Shown here one piece after another: positions 1 to 9,066 of a stretch of DNA of 64,000 bases. The notes below the pieces were generated by a model. That model saw nothing but the letters and a program-made list of their open reading frames with translations. It had not been told where the DNA came from and searched no databases. Made by a program: the position numbers and the translations under genes. Source of the DNA: Flavobacterium sp. KMS (GTDB taxonomy: Bacteria > Bacteroidota > Bacteroidia > Flavobacteriales > Flavobacteriaceae); the NCBI RefSeq assembly GCF_000813005.1, contig NZ_JSYP01000006.1:1-64000 (forward strand), read 5' to 3'. The stretch's first letter is position 1; each line of letters opens with the position of its first letter.

Positions 1-1383
1 GGAAAAGCAGACGTTGTAAAAAAATCTGTAGAAGGAGAAGTTACTAATAGAATCCCTGCGTCATTTTTGCAAGAGCATAACAATGTGGTTTTTGTTTTAG
101 ACAAAGAAGCATCATCAAAACTAACAAGAATCAACAGACCATGGTTAGTAGAGAAAATTGTTTGGACAGATAAACTAACTCGTAAAGCTGTTTTAGGATT
201 AGCACTAGATTTAAAGAAACCAATCCTAATGCTTACCGATGCCGATTATATCGAAAACGGAATGAGCGATTTACTAGCCGATTCAGGACCAGCATACGAT
301 ATCAATATTAAGATATTTAATAAGCTGCAAAATACCATTACAGGATGGCCGGGAGGTAAACCAAATGCAGATGATACCAAGCGACCAGAAAGAGCTGAAC
401 CTGCAAGAAAAAGAGTATTGATATTCAGCCCGCATCCAGATGATGACATCATTAGTATGGGAGGAACATTTATGCGTTTGCAAGAGCAAGGACATGAAGT
501 ACATGTTGCATACCAAACCTCAGGAAATATTGCAGTTGCAGATGATGAAGCTTTACGTTTTGCAAGATTCGTTACCGATTACAACGAGAAATTCGGAATC
601 AAAAGCGCCGAAGCAGAAAATATCTATCAAAAAGCAGTAACCTTCTTAACCAATAAGAAGAATAGTGAAATTGATATTCCAGAAGTTCGTTACATAAAAG
701 GATTAATTAGAAAAGGAGAAGCACGCTCAACAAGTCATTTTGTAGGTTTGCCAGACGAACAAATTCATTTTATGGAACTTCCATTTTATGAAACAGGAAC
801 AATCGAGAAAAAACCAATTGGAGAAGAAGATATTCAACTTACAATGGCTTTAATCGAAAAAATCAAACCACACCAAATCTATGCAGCAGGAGATTTAGCC
901 GATCCACACGGAACACACAAAGTATGTCTGGATGCTATTTTTGAAGCAGTAAAACGATTAAAACCAAAATCGTTTATGGATGATTGTTGGTTATGGTTTC
1001 AAATCTATGCGGCAGGAGATTTAGCCGATCCACACGGAACACATAAAGTGTGTCTGGATGCTATTTTTGAAGCAGTAAAACGATTAAAACCAAAATCATT
1101 TATGGATGATTGCTGGTTATGGTTATACCGTGGTGCTTGGCAAGAATGGGGAATTGACGAAGTAGAAATGGCAGTACCAATGAGTCCAGATCAGGTATTA
1201 GCAAAAAGACATGGAATCTTTAAACACCAATCTCAAAAAGATGGAGTTGTGTTCCAAGGATCAGATGCACGTGAGTTCTGGCAAAGAGCCGAAGACAGAA
1301 ATGCTGAAACTGCAGAATTATATAACCAATTAGGTCTATCACGTTACGCTGCAATGGAAGCTTTCGTGAGATGGCATTACTAA
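1..1383 (+). CDS. nagB: Glucosamine-6-phosphate deaminase fused to PIG-L/LmbE deacetylase (5' end cut by window)
   Basis: The reading frame is open from base 1, so the gene starts upstream. The first ~110 visible residues are the end of the NagB sugar isomerase domain (GEVTNRIPASFLQEH). They are followed by NITGWPGGKPNADD-like linker sequence and a PIG-L/LmbE deacetylase domain with the zinc motif SPHPDDDIISMGG and a DPHGTH motif. This NagB-LmbE fusion is typical of Bacteroidota. NagB converts glucosamine-6-phosphate to fructose-6-phosphate and ammonia in amino-sugar catabolism; the role of the C-terminal domain is less certain, perhaps removing N-acetyl groups. Oddity: 42 codons that include DPHGTH are present twice in tandem (874-999 and 1000-1125), in frame, so the protein is 42 residues longer than the expected fusion and may be altered in activity. 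Confidence 0.93.
   Translation, partial: GKADVVKKSVEGEVTNRIPASFLQEHNNVVFVLDKEASSKLTRINRPWLVEKIVWTDKLTRKAVLGLALDLKKPILMLTDADYIENGMSDLLADSGPAYDINIKIFNKLQNTITGWPGGKPNADDTKRPERAEPARKRVLIFSPHPDDDIISMGGTFMRLQEQGHEVHVAYQTSGNIAVADDEALRFARFVTDYNEKFGIKSAEAENIYQKAVTFLTNKKNSEIDIPEVRYIKGLIRKGEARSTSHFVGLPDEQIHFMELPFYETGTIEKKPIGEEDIQLTMALIEKIKPHQIYAAGDLADPHGTHKVCLDAIFEAVKRLKPKSFMDDCWLWFQIYAAGDLADPHGTHKVCLDAIFEAVKRLKPKSFMDDCWLWLYRGAWQEWGIDEVEMAVPMSPDQVLAKRHGIFKHQSQKDGVVFQGSDAREFWQRAEDRNAETAELYNQLGLSRYAAMEAFVRWHY
874..1125 (+). repeat. In-frame 126-bp tandem duplication inside nagB
   Basis: Copy 1 is 874-999 and copy 2 is 1000-1125. They differ at six bases: five synonymous third positions (GCA/GCG, CAC/CAT, GTA/GTG, TCG/TCA, TGT/TGC) and the last codon (TTT Phe in copy 1, TTA Leu in copy 2). 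Each copy encodes QIYAAGDLADPHGTH and ends MDDCWLW. The unit is exactly 42 codons, so the frame is kept. Confidence 0.95.
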
Positions 1384-1450
1384 AAGGGTCAAAGGAACAA
1401 AGTTACAAAGGTTCTGAGTTACTAAGATTCTAAGTTTCTAAGTTTCTGAG
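1384..1450. repeat. Short degenerate repeats (CAAAGG and TTCTAAGT types)
   Basis: Directly after the nagB stop the sequence runs through CAAAGGAACAAAGTTACAAAGG and then TTCTAAGTTTCTAAGTTTCTGAG. The first motif recurs in inverse orientation near 22880-22920 and 25275-25312. The second resembles the AGTCTAAG arrays at 2205-2265 and 3165-3645. Confidence 0.6.
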
Positions 1451-1618
1451 TTTTTGTTGAAAAGGTTAAAAGAAAGGTTCAAGGTTTTTAAATCTGTGAA
1501 AATCTTTTTAATCAGTGGCAAAAATAAAAGGAAAATAATAATAGCTTTGCATTCAATAGAAGCGAGAAGAGAGAATAAGTCTATATTCTTTTTTCTTGCT
1601 TCTTTTTTATTAAAAAAA

Positions 1619-1855
1619 ATGGAACCAGACAAAAAACTTCTCATAAAATTAGCCCATACCAAAATGCCTTTCGGGAAATACGAAGGACGATTCTTAATTG
1701 AACTTCCTGAATATTATGTTGTTTGGTATCATAATAAAGGATTTCCTAATGGCGAGCTAGGCCAACAATTGGCGCTTGTCTATGAGTTAAAACTTAACGG
1801 ATTAGAAGAGCTGATTAGAAATATCAAAAAGCAATATCCAAAGCCTTTAAAATAA
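1619..1855 (+). CDS. DUF3820 family protein
   Basis: A 78-residue protein starting MEPDKKLL, with the core KMPFGKYEGRFLIELPEYYVVWY typical of the small DUF3820 family (listed as putative quorum-sensing-regulated virulence factor; the biochemical role is unknown). The same frame is open upstream to 1454, but that extension (Lys/Phe-rich, low complexity) is not family-like, so the ATG at 1619 is preferred. No signal peptide or membrane segment is visible. It is followed 19 bp later by a DUF4190 gene on the same strand. Confidence 0.8.
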   Translation: MEPDKKLLIKLAHTKMPFGKYEGRFLIELPEYYVVWYHNKGFPNGELGQQLALVYELKLNGLEELIRNIKKQYPKPLK

Positions 1856-1874
1856 TAAATCACTAAAAAAAGGT

Positions 1875-2171
1875 ATGGGGAATAATTTTCGGCAATCAAA
1901 TGCTGGCCAAAGTATGAGTATCGCAGCGTTAGTAGTAGGAATAGTGTCTATTGTAGTTGCTTTTATACCTTGTTTTTATATACTAGCTATAATTGGTGGG
2001 GTTTTAACAATGATTTTTGCAGCAATAGGAATGTCTCAGGCAAAAAGCGAAAATGCTTCAACTGCATTATCAAAAGCCGGCTTTATTATAGGAATCATAG
2101 CATTACTAATTGCGGTTTTCTTTACCTTAATTTATGGTTTTATTTTCGCATTATTCATGATGTGGGATTAG
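1875..2171 (+). CDS. DUF4190 small membrane protein (first copy)
   Basis: A 98-residue protein with a short polar N-terminus (QSNAGQSMSIAALVVGI) and hydrophobic segments at about residues 15-55 and 68-95, separated by the polar turn AKSENASTALSKAG. This is the DUF4190 arrangement. Its function is unknown and it probably sits in the inner membrane. It is clearly related to the gene at 2353, with which it shares the N-terminal SNAGQxM motif, so the two are tandem paralogues. Confidence 0.75.
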   Translation: MGNNFRQSNAGQSMSIAALVVGIVSIVVAFIPCFYILAIIGGVLTMIFAAIGMSQAKSENASTALSKAGFIIGIIALLIAVFFTLIYGFIFALFMMWD

Positions 2172-2352
2172 TAAAACTGCGATTTTGATATTTCACTTTA
2201 AGACTTTATAATATAATAAGTCTAAGTAGTCTAAGAAAGTCTAAAATTCTAAGTTAGTCTGATAATCATTTATTTGTTAATAACTTTGAATTATTCTCTC
2301 TTTTTAGTATAAGTGTTTTCTTATTTTTGCAGCAATTAACATAAAAAACGAT
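2172..2352. promoter_or_regulatory. Intergenic region with AGTCTAAG repeats and TAnnTTTG promoter elements
   Basis: Bases 2205-2265 hold several TCTAAG units (AAGTCTAAGTAGTCTAAG...). TAACTTTG at 2281-2288 and TATTTTTG at 2322-2329 match the Bacteroidota -7 consensus TAnnTTTG. The latter lies 24 bp upstream of the ATG at 2353 and is the likelier promoter for it. A TTTG -33 element at the standard 19-21 bp spacing was not found. Confidence 0.5.
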
Positions 2353-2769
2353 ATGGATAATAATTTACAATCATCAAATGCAGGTCAAGGAATGGGAACT
2401 GCCGCTTTAGTTTTAGGGATATTAACAATTCTAATAGCATTTATTCCTTGTGTAGGATTAATATCGGTATTTTTTGGAATACTTGCAGTGATTTTTGGGA
2501 TAATTGGTTACATGAAAGCCAAAAAAGGAAATGCTTCTACCTCAATGCCAATAGCAGGAATAGTTTTAGGAGTTGTTGGGACTATCTTTGCACTTATGTG
2601 GGTACTACTTTTTGTAGGTTCAGTTTGGGCAGGATCATTATCTGATGAAAATGAAATAAGATCAACTATAGATTCTATACATACAGAGACATTAAAATTA
2701 CAGGATTCTTTAAATAACAGCGTTGAAACAGTAACTGATTCAATTGAAGTTGAAGAACCAAAAGAATAA
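2353..2769 (+). CDS. DUF4190 membrane protein (second copy)
   Basis: A 138-residue paralogue of the preceding gene. It has the same N-terminal SNAGQGMGTAALVLGI motif and two hydrophobic stretches (about residues 15-55 and 68-95), then adds a ~40-residue hydrophilic C-terminal tail rich in Asp, Glu and Ser (SDENEIRSTIDSIHTETL...), probably extramembrane. Function unknown. The downstream gene starts 6 bp after the stop, suggesting co-transcription. Confidence 0.78.
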   Translation: MDNNLQSSNAGQGMGTAALVLGILTILIAFIPCVGLISVFFGILAVIFGIIGYMKAKKGNASTSMPIAGIVLGVVGTIFALMWVLLFVGSVWAGSLSDENEIRSTIDSIHTETLKLQDSLNNSVETVTDSIEVEEPKE

Positions 2770-2775
2770 TTTTTT

Positions 2776-3168
2776 GTGAAAACAAAACCTTCTTACGAAA
2801 TTGATTCATATAAAAGGATAAACAAGATTTTTATTATAATAATCATGTTTATCTTTTTTTATTGTTATTTATCCTCTTTTTTAAATTTAGGAGTACGTTC
2901 CCTTTGCGAAGGAATGCCTTTAAGTTATTGTAAAAGCCGAGGATTAACAAGAGCGTTTTCTCAAATTCTAAATTTCAACTTAAAAGGAGCAATTGCTTAT
3001 AATCCTTATAGTTTAAAAATTTTCTCATTCTTCCTTATTCAGTTAATAGCACGTTTTCTCATTAATAAGATACTTCAATTTTCTAATTTTAAAATAGTAT
3101 TGATTTTTGATGTATTCTTCAGTATTGTGTTTTTTATTTTTTCATTCTATAATTTGATAATAATTTAG
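2776..3168 (+). CDS. DUF2752-like membrane protein
   Basis: A 130-residue protein with hydrophobic segments near residues 18-36, 77-95 and 105-128. Its core CEGMPLSYCKSRGLTRAFSQIL...AIAYNPYSLKI resembles DUF2752 (pattern C-x(n)-C-x-x-[CR]-GLTRA...NP), although the usual CPGCG is CKSRG here. The start is GTG at 2776, because no ATG lies nearby in frame. The start falls 6 bp after the previous stop, and the TAG stop at 3166-3168 is the first unit of the following repeat array. Confidence 0.65.
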   Translation: MKTKPSYEIDSYKRINKIFIIIIMFIFFYCYLSSFLNLGVRSLCEGMPLSYCKSRGLTRAFSQILNFNLKGAIAYNPYSLKIFSFFLIQLIARFLINKILQFSNFKIVLIFDVFFSIVFFIFSFYNLIII

Positions 3169-3260
3169 ACATCTTAGACTTTCTTAGACTCCTTAGACTT
3201 GCTTAGATTTTTTAGTATTGTCGGATTATTGGGCTTCTTAGAGTTTTCAGACTTTCTAGG
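3165..3260. repeat. CTTAGACT degenerate tandem repeat array (left, inverse orientation)
   Basis: At least five 9-10 bp units of the form CTTAGACTNN follow the stop codon of the preceding gene. The array is the inverse complement of the right array at 3425-3645: the complement of about 3165-3213 aligns with about 3475-3525 almost base for base. Confidence 0.85.
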
Positions 3261-3424
3261 AATATCGGATTTTAAATTTTTACATTATATAGGTTATATA
3301 CTACGCATCATATAGAGTATATGCTATGTAAATCACCAGAATAAAGAGTCATTACTTTTATATTCGACTTTGAAATTTAATAATATAATTTGGGAAATTT
3401 TTTTAGGATTACTATAATTCATCA
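3261..3424. other. Spacer between inverted repeat arrays
   Basis: An AT-rich stretch with no convincing ORF. It contains a short run of similar words (TATATAGGTTATATACT..CATATAGAGTATATG). It would form the loop if the flanking inverse arrays paired in RNA. Confidence 0.4.
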
Positions 3425-5324
<1,900 letters not shown>

Positions 5325-5390
5325 TACGTATTTGTATAAGTTTCTAAAAAACAGGAGAAACGCAAACATAAAACTTGAATAAAAATTACA

Positions 5391-7304
5391 ATGGAAGAAA
5401 AAAAATTTGATCTCAATTCAATTATTGGTTTTATATTGATTTTTGGTATTTTGATTTGGATAATGTATCAAAATAAACCATCTGAAGCTACTATTGCTGC
5501 AGAAAAAGCCAAGAAAGAATTAGTTGCAAAACAAGAAGCTCAAGCTAAAGAAGCTACTACTGCTAAAACTGCAGTCTTGCCAGTTGCAGCAACTCCTGGA
5601 GATACAGTGCAATTAGCAAAATTGCAAAAAACATTAGGTGGATTTGCTTATTCAGCTACGCTTCCTTCTGCTAAAGATGCTTATACAACTATCGAAAATG
5701 AAAAGATTATACTGAAAATCGCTAATAAAGGTGGTTATATAGTAGAAGCTACATTAAAAGGATTCAAAAGATTCGAGAAAAATTCAGGACAATTAGTAGA
5801 GTTGATTAAAGACAACAATGCTCATTTAAATATTCAGTTGCAAACAACTGACAACAGAACTTTAAATTCAAAAGACTTATATTTTGAACCTACATTAACT
5901 AAAAATGGTGAGGATCAAATATTATCAATGCGTTTAAAAGCTGGTGCAAATGAATTTTTAGAGTACAAATATGTATTAAAACCAAATGAATATTTAGTTG
6001 GTTTTGATATTCGTTCTCAAGGATTGAACAAAGTTTTAAATTCGTCTAAACCATTAGATTTAGTTTGGGATTTAAAAACGAATAGAAATGAAAAAAGTGT
6101 TTCTATAGAAAAACGTTATGCTGAAATCTATTATGAATATGGAGATGAAAAATACAGCTATGTAAATCCTAATGGAGTAGGAAAAGAAGAAACACCTGAA
6201 AAAGTAAGTTATGTTGCTTTTAAACAACACTTTTTTACCACTATTTTAACTACAGATAAGCCATTCGAAAAATCAAGATTACAATCTGATGATTTAGTAA
6301 AAGATGAAAAAATTGATACTAATTACATAAAACAATTTAAAGCAACAGTTCCTTTAGCATTTTCTAATGGAGAAGTTGATTATAAAATGAGTTGGTATTT
6401 TGGACCGGCAGATTATAAAACTTTAAAATCATACGATAAAAATTTCGAAAAAATCATTCCATTAGGTTGGGGAATATTCGGATGGATTAATAAATTTATT
6501 TTTATTCCGTTATTCGGATTCTTGAGTTCTACAATTGGATTGTCATTAGGTATTGCTATTATTGTTTTTACAATTATAATAAAAATAGCAATGTCGCCTA
6601 TTACTTATAAATCATTCTTGTCTCAGGCAAAAATGAAAGTGTTGCGACCAGAAATTACAGAGTTGGGTGAAAAGTTCAAGAAAGACCCAATGAAGAAACA
6701 GCAAGAAACAATGAAGCTGTATAATAAAGCAGGAGTAAACCCAATGGCGGGATGTATTCCAGCCTTGATACAACTACCGTTTATGTATGCTTCGTTCCAG
6801 TTCTTCCCATCTGCTTTTGAGTTAAGACAAAAAAGTTTCCTTTGGGCAGACGATTTATCTTCATTTGATGCTGTAGCAAAATTACCATTCCACATTCCTT
6901 TATATGGAGATCATATTAGTTTGTTCCCGATATTGGCAGCAATTGCGATTTTCTTTTACATGAAAATGACATCTGGTGACCAACAAATGGCAGCTCCACA
7001 ACAAGAAGGTATGCCGGATATGGCTAAGATGATGAAAATCATGATTTATGTTTCTCCACTTATGATGTTGATATTCTTCAACTCTTACGGAGCAGGTTTG
7101 AGTTTATATAACTTTATCTCTAACTTAATTACAATCGGAATTATGTTTGTAATTAAAAACTACATTGTAGATAGTGATAAAATCCACGCTCAAATACAAG
7201 AAAACAAATTAAAAGAGCCTAAAAAACAAGGTAAGTTCCAAAGACGTTTACAAGAAGTTATGGAGCAACAAGAAGCTGCTAAAGCTGCCAAAGGCAAAAA
7301 ATAA
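5391..7304 (+). CDS. yidC: Membrane protein insertase YidC
   Basis: A 637-residue inner-membrane insertase that places and folds membrane proteins, alone or with SecYEG. The N-terminal anchor is at about residues 11-28, followed by a large extracytoplasmic domain (to about 350) and the conserved YidC/Oxa1 core (about 360-600) with the segments GWGIFGWINKFIFIPLFGF, MSPITYKSFLSQAKM and GCIPALIQLPFMYASF. The tail is Lys/Gln-rich and basic, as expected for a ribosome-contacting C-terminus. A terminator follows at 7321-7350. Length and domain order fit Gram-negative YidC. Confidence 0.97.
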   Translation: MEEKKFDLNSIIGFILIFGILIWIMYQNKPSEATIAAEKAKKELVAKQEAQAKEATTAKTAVLPVAATPGDTVQLAKLQKTLGGFAYSATLPSAKDAYTTIENEKIILKIANKGGYIVEATLKGFKRFEKNSGQLVELIKDNNAHLNIQLQTTDNRTLNSKDLYFEPTLTKNGEDQILSMRLKAGANEFLEYKYVLKPNEYLVGFDIRSQGLNKVLNSSKPLDLVWDLKTNRNEKSVSIEKRYAEIYYEYGDEKYSYVNPNGVGKEETPEKVSYVAFKQHFFTTILTTDKPFEKSRLQSDDLVKDEKIDTNYIKQFKATVPLAFSNGEVDYKMSWYFGPADYKTLKSYDKNFEKIIPLGWGIFGWINKFIFIPLFGFLSSTIGLSLGIAIIVFTIIIKIAMSPITYKSFLSQAKMKVLRPEITELGEKFKKDPMKKQQETMKLYNKAGVNPMAGCIPALIQLPFMYASFQFFPSAFELRQKSFLWADDLSSFDAVAKLPFHIPLYGDHISLFPILAAIAIFFYMKMTSGDQQMAAPQQEGMPDMAKMMKIMIYVSPLMMLIFFNSYGAGLSLYNFISNLITIGIMFVIKNYIVDSDKIHAQIQENKLKEPKKQGKFQRRLQEVMEQQEAAKAAKGKK

Positions 7305-7320
7305 TATACTTGTTAAAAAT

Positions 7321-7351
7321 AAAAAAATCTCGATTTATCGGGATTTTTTTA
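7321..7351 (+). terminator. Rho-independent terminator after yidC
   Basis: The stem AAATCTCG / CGGGATTT (one G-U pair) is closed by the loop ATTTAT and followed by a T run. Confidence 0.8.
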
Positions 7352-7405
7352 TACACGTATAATTTATAATACACTATTTCGTTAAGGTTTTAAATAGAAG
7401 ATAAA

Positions 7406-8131
7406 ATGATTTGTAAAAGAATAATACTCGGATTGCTTTTGTTGAATGCTTTTTTTATAAATGCTCAGGCAAACTTGAATAAGCTCGATGCGGATGGAAA
7501 AAAGGATGGACTTTGGAAAGGGATTTATGAAGAATCAAAAAGACCTCGTTACGAAGGAACTTTTAGTCACGGTAAGGAAACAGGTATCTTTAAGTTTTAT
7601 GATGATACCAAAGCTGCTAGTGTAATTGCAACGAGAGATTTTAGTGCTAATGATGGGAGCGCTTATACTATTTTTTATGATCAGAGCAAGAATAAAGTTA
7701 GCGAAGGCAAAGTAGTTAATAAGCTTTTTGAAGGAGAGTGGAAATATTATCACCAAGCTTCTCCAACTGTTATGACAATCGAGAATTACAGAAAAGGGAA
7801 GTTAAACGGTTTGCGTTCGGTTTTTTATCCAAATGGAAAAATTGCTGAAGAAATGAATTATAAAGACGGTATAAAAGACGGTCCTTATAAAAGATATGCA
7901 GAAAATGGAACTGTCTTAGAACAGTTGTATTATAAAAACAACGAATATAACGGAGAAGCTATTTTTAATAATGCTGATGGAACTGTTGCTTCAAAAGGGA
8001 TGTTTTTAAATGGTAAAAAATCAGGTAACTGGCAATTTTTCGAAAAAGGAAAACTAGTAAAAGAAATCAATATGAGCGATCCGAAAAATGCAAACAAAAT
8101 GTCTGAGAAAGTCGAGAAGAAAAAAAAATAA
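7406..8131 (+). CDS. Exported MORN-repeat (YwqK-like) protein
   Basis: A 241-residue protein with an N-terminal signal peptide (about residues 1-20, LLLLNAFFINAQA). Several MORN-like units follow, with patterns such as DGLWKGIYEE, LNGLRSVFYPNGKIAEEMNYKDGIKDGPYKRY and SGNWQFFEKGKLVKE. The family is often labelled toxin-antitoxin YwqK antitoxin, but no toxin gene is visible here and export argues against a simple antitoxin role. It most likely acts as a periplasmic or surface binding scaffold. The C-terminus is a short Lys-rich tail. Confidence 0.75.
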   Translation: MICKRIILGLLLLNAFFINAQANLNKLDADGKKDGLWKGIYEESKRPRYEGTFSHGKETGIFKFYDDTKAASVIATRDFSANDGSAYTIFYDQSKNKVSEGKVVNKLFEGEWKYYHQASPTVMTIENYRKGKLNGLRSVFYPNGKIAEEMNYKDGIKDGPYKRYAENGTVLEQLYYKNNEYNGEAIFNNADGTVASKGMFLNGKKSGNWQFFEKGKLVKEINMSDPKNANKMSEKVEKKKK

Positions 8132-8140
8132 AGCAATAGA

Positions 8141-8157
8141 TAAATTTGTTAAATTTG
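8141..8157 (+). promoter_or_regulatory. Two consecutive TAAATTTG promoter elements
   Basis: TAAATTTG occurs at 8141-8148 and again at 8150-8157, 22-38 bp upstream of the ATG at 8179. Both fit TAnnTTTG. Confidence 0.45.
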
Positions 8158-8178
8158 AGTCTTAACTAATAGATTCAT

Positions 8179-8736
8179 ATGGATTTACAAGAACTTTTCG
8201 GAAGATTTGTATTATTGTTTTTTTCAATTCTGATTTTATACTTTTTTTCGAACAGAAAAGATAATGAAACAATTAATCCATTAATGGTTATTGTTGGGTT
8301 ATGTACTTTTTCGTTGTGTTATTTGTTTACTAGAATCGAAATAGGAGTAGGGATTGGCTTTGGCTTATTTGCTATTTTTTCTATTCTAAGATTTAGAACC
8401 CAAACCTTTACTGTAAATGCTATAATCTTTCTGTTTGCAACGATTACACTTTCTATTTTGGATATTATGTATCCATTTGAAAAAATAGAAGTGTTGCTTT
8501 TCTTTCAGTTCATAATCATTGGTTTTTACATCTTAGCTTCCGTTTTAGTAAACAAAAAAGCATCGAGATATCTAAACACGGTTGATGTGAAAGTAAGCCT
8601 GGGAGATGACTTTTCTTTGAATAATCAGAATATACGACAATTAATTCAAACACAAATTAATATAGAAAATTTCGATTTCAAAATCATTACCATAAATACC
8701 GTAACAAAAGAAATCGACGTTACAGTTTTGTATTGA
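8179..8736 (+). CDS. DUF4956 membrane protein
   Basis: A 185-residue protein with four to five hydrophobic segments in the first ~125 residues, the signature GFGLFAIFSILRFRTQTF of DUF4956, and a soluble C-terminal part (VDVKVSLGDDFSLNNQNIRQL...). The family is of unknown function; in many bacteria it lies near polyphosphate VTC-like or cell-wall genes, but nothing of that kind is next to it here. Confidence 0.8.
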   Translation: MDLQELFGRFVLLFFSILILYFFSNRKDNETINPLMVIVGLCTFSLCYLFTRIEIGVGIGFGLFAIFSILRFRTQTFTVNAIIFLFATITLSILDIMYPFEKIEVLLFFQFIIIGFYILASVLVNKKASRYLNTVDVKVSLGDDFSLNNQNIRQLIQTQINIENFDFKIITINTVTKEIDVTVLY

Positions 8737-8776
8737 TAGCTATTACTAAAAATATTTAAACCATTAGATATTAGAA

Positions 8777-9041
8777 CCATTAAGAGATTAAGAAAAATTA
8801 AGTTTTCATAAATCTCTCGCATAGTTTACCCTTAATATTGTCTTTTCGACGAAGGAGAAATCTTCACGAGTAGCTCGACAATTTAAGAAAAAACTGTGAG
8901 TTAGTTTCTTGCGGAGATTTCTCCTTCGTCGAAAAGACAAGTTTGAGATTATTTTGTGTAAATCTAAAGGCCTTACACTCTTGCATTACGTCTTTGAGAA
9001 ACTTTTAAAACTTGACTTAATTTCTCTTAATCTCTTAATGG
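8777..9041. mobile_element. Nested inverted-repeat element (MITE-like)
   Basis: The outer arms 8777-8803 and 9015-9041 are inverted repeats matching at 26 of 27 positions (beginning CCATTAAGAGATTAAGA). Inside them, 8838-8863 and 8915-8940 are perfect 26-bp inverted repeats (TTGTCTTTTCGACGAAGG...) separated by 51 bp. No ORF is inside. The layout, in the gap between convergent genes, suggests a non-autonomous mobile element or a dispersed structured repeat. No target-site duplication was confirmed. Confidence 0.6.
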
Positions 9042-9066
9042 TGAAAAAGGTAAAAAATGGTGAAAG

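Noticed and set aside
7406..8131. Labelling the MORN proteins as antitoxins of a toxin-antitoxin pair
   Set aside because: The proteins are exported and no toxin gene is adjacent; the YwqK name is only a family label.
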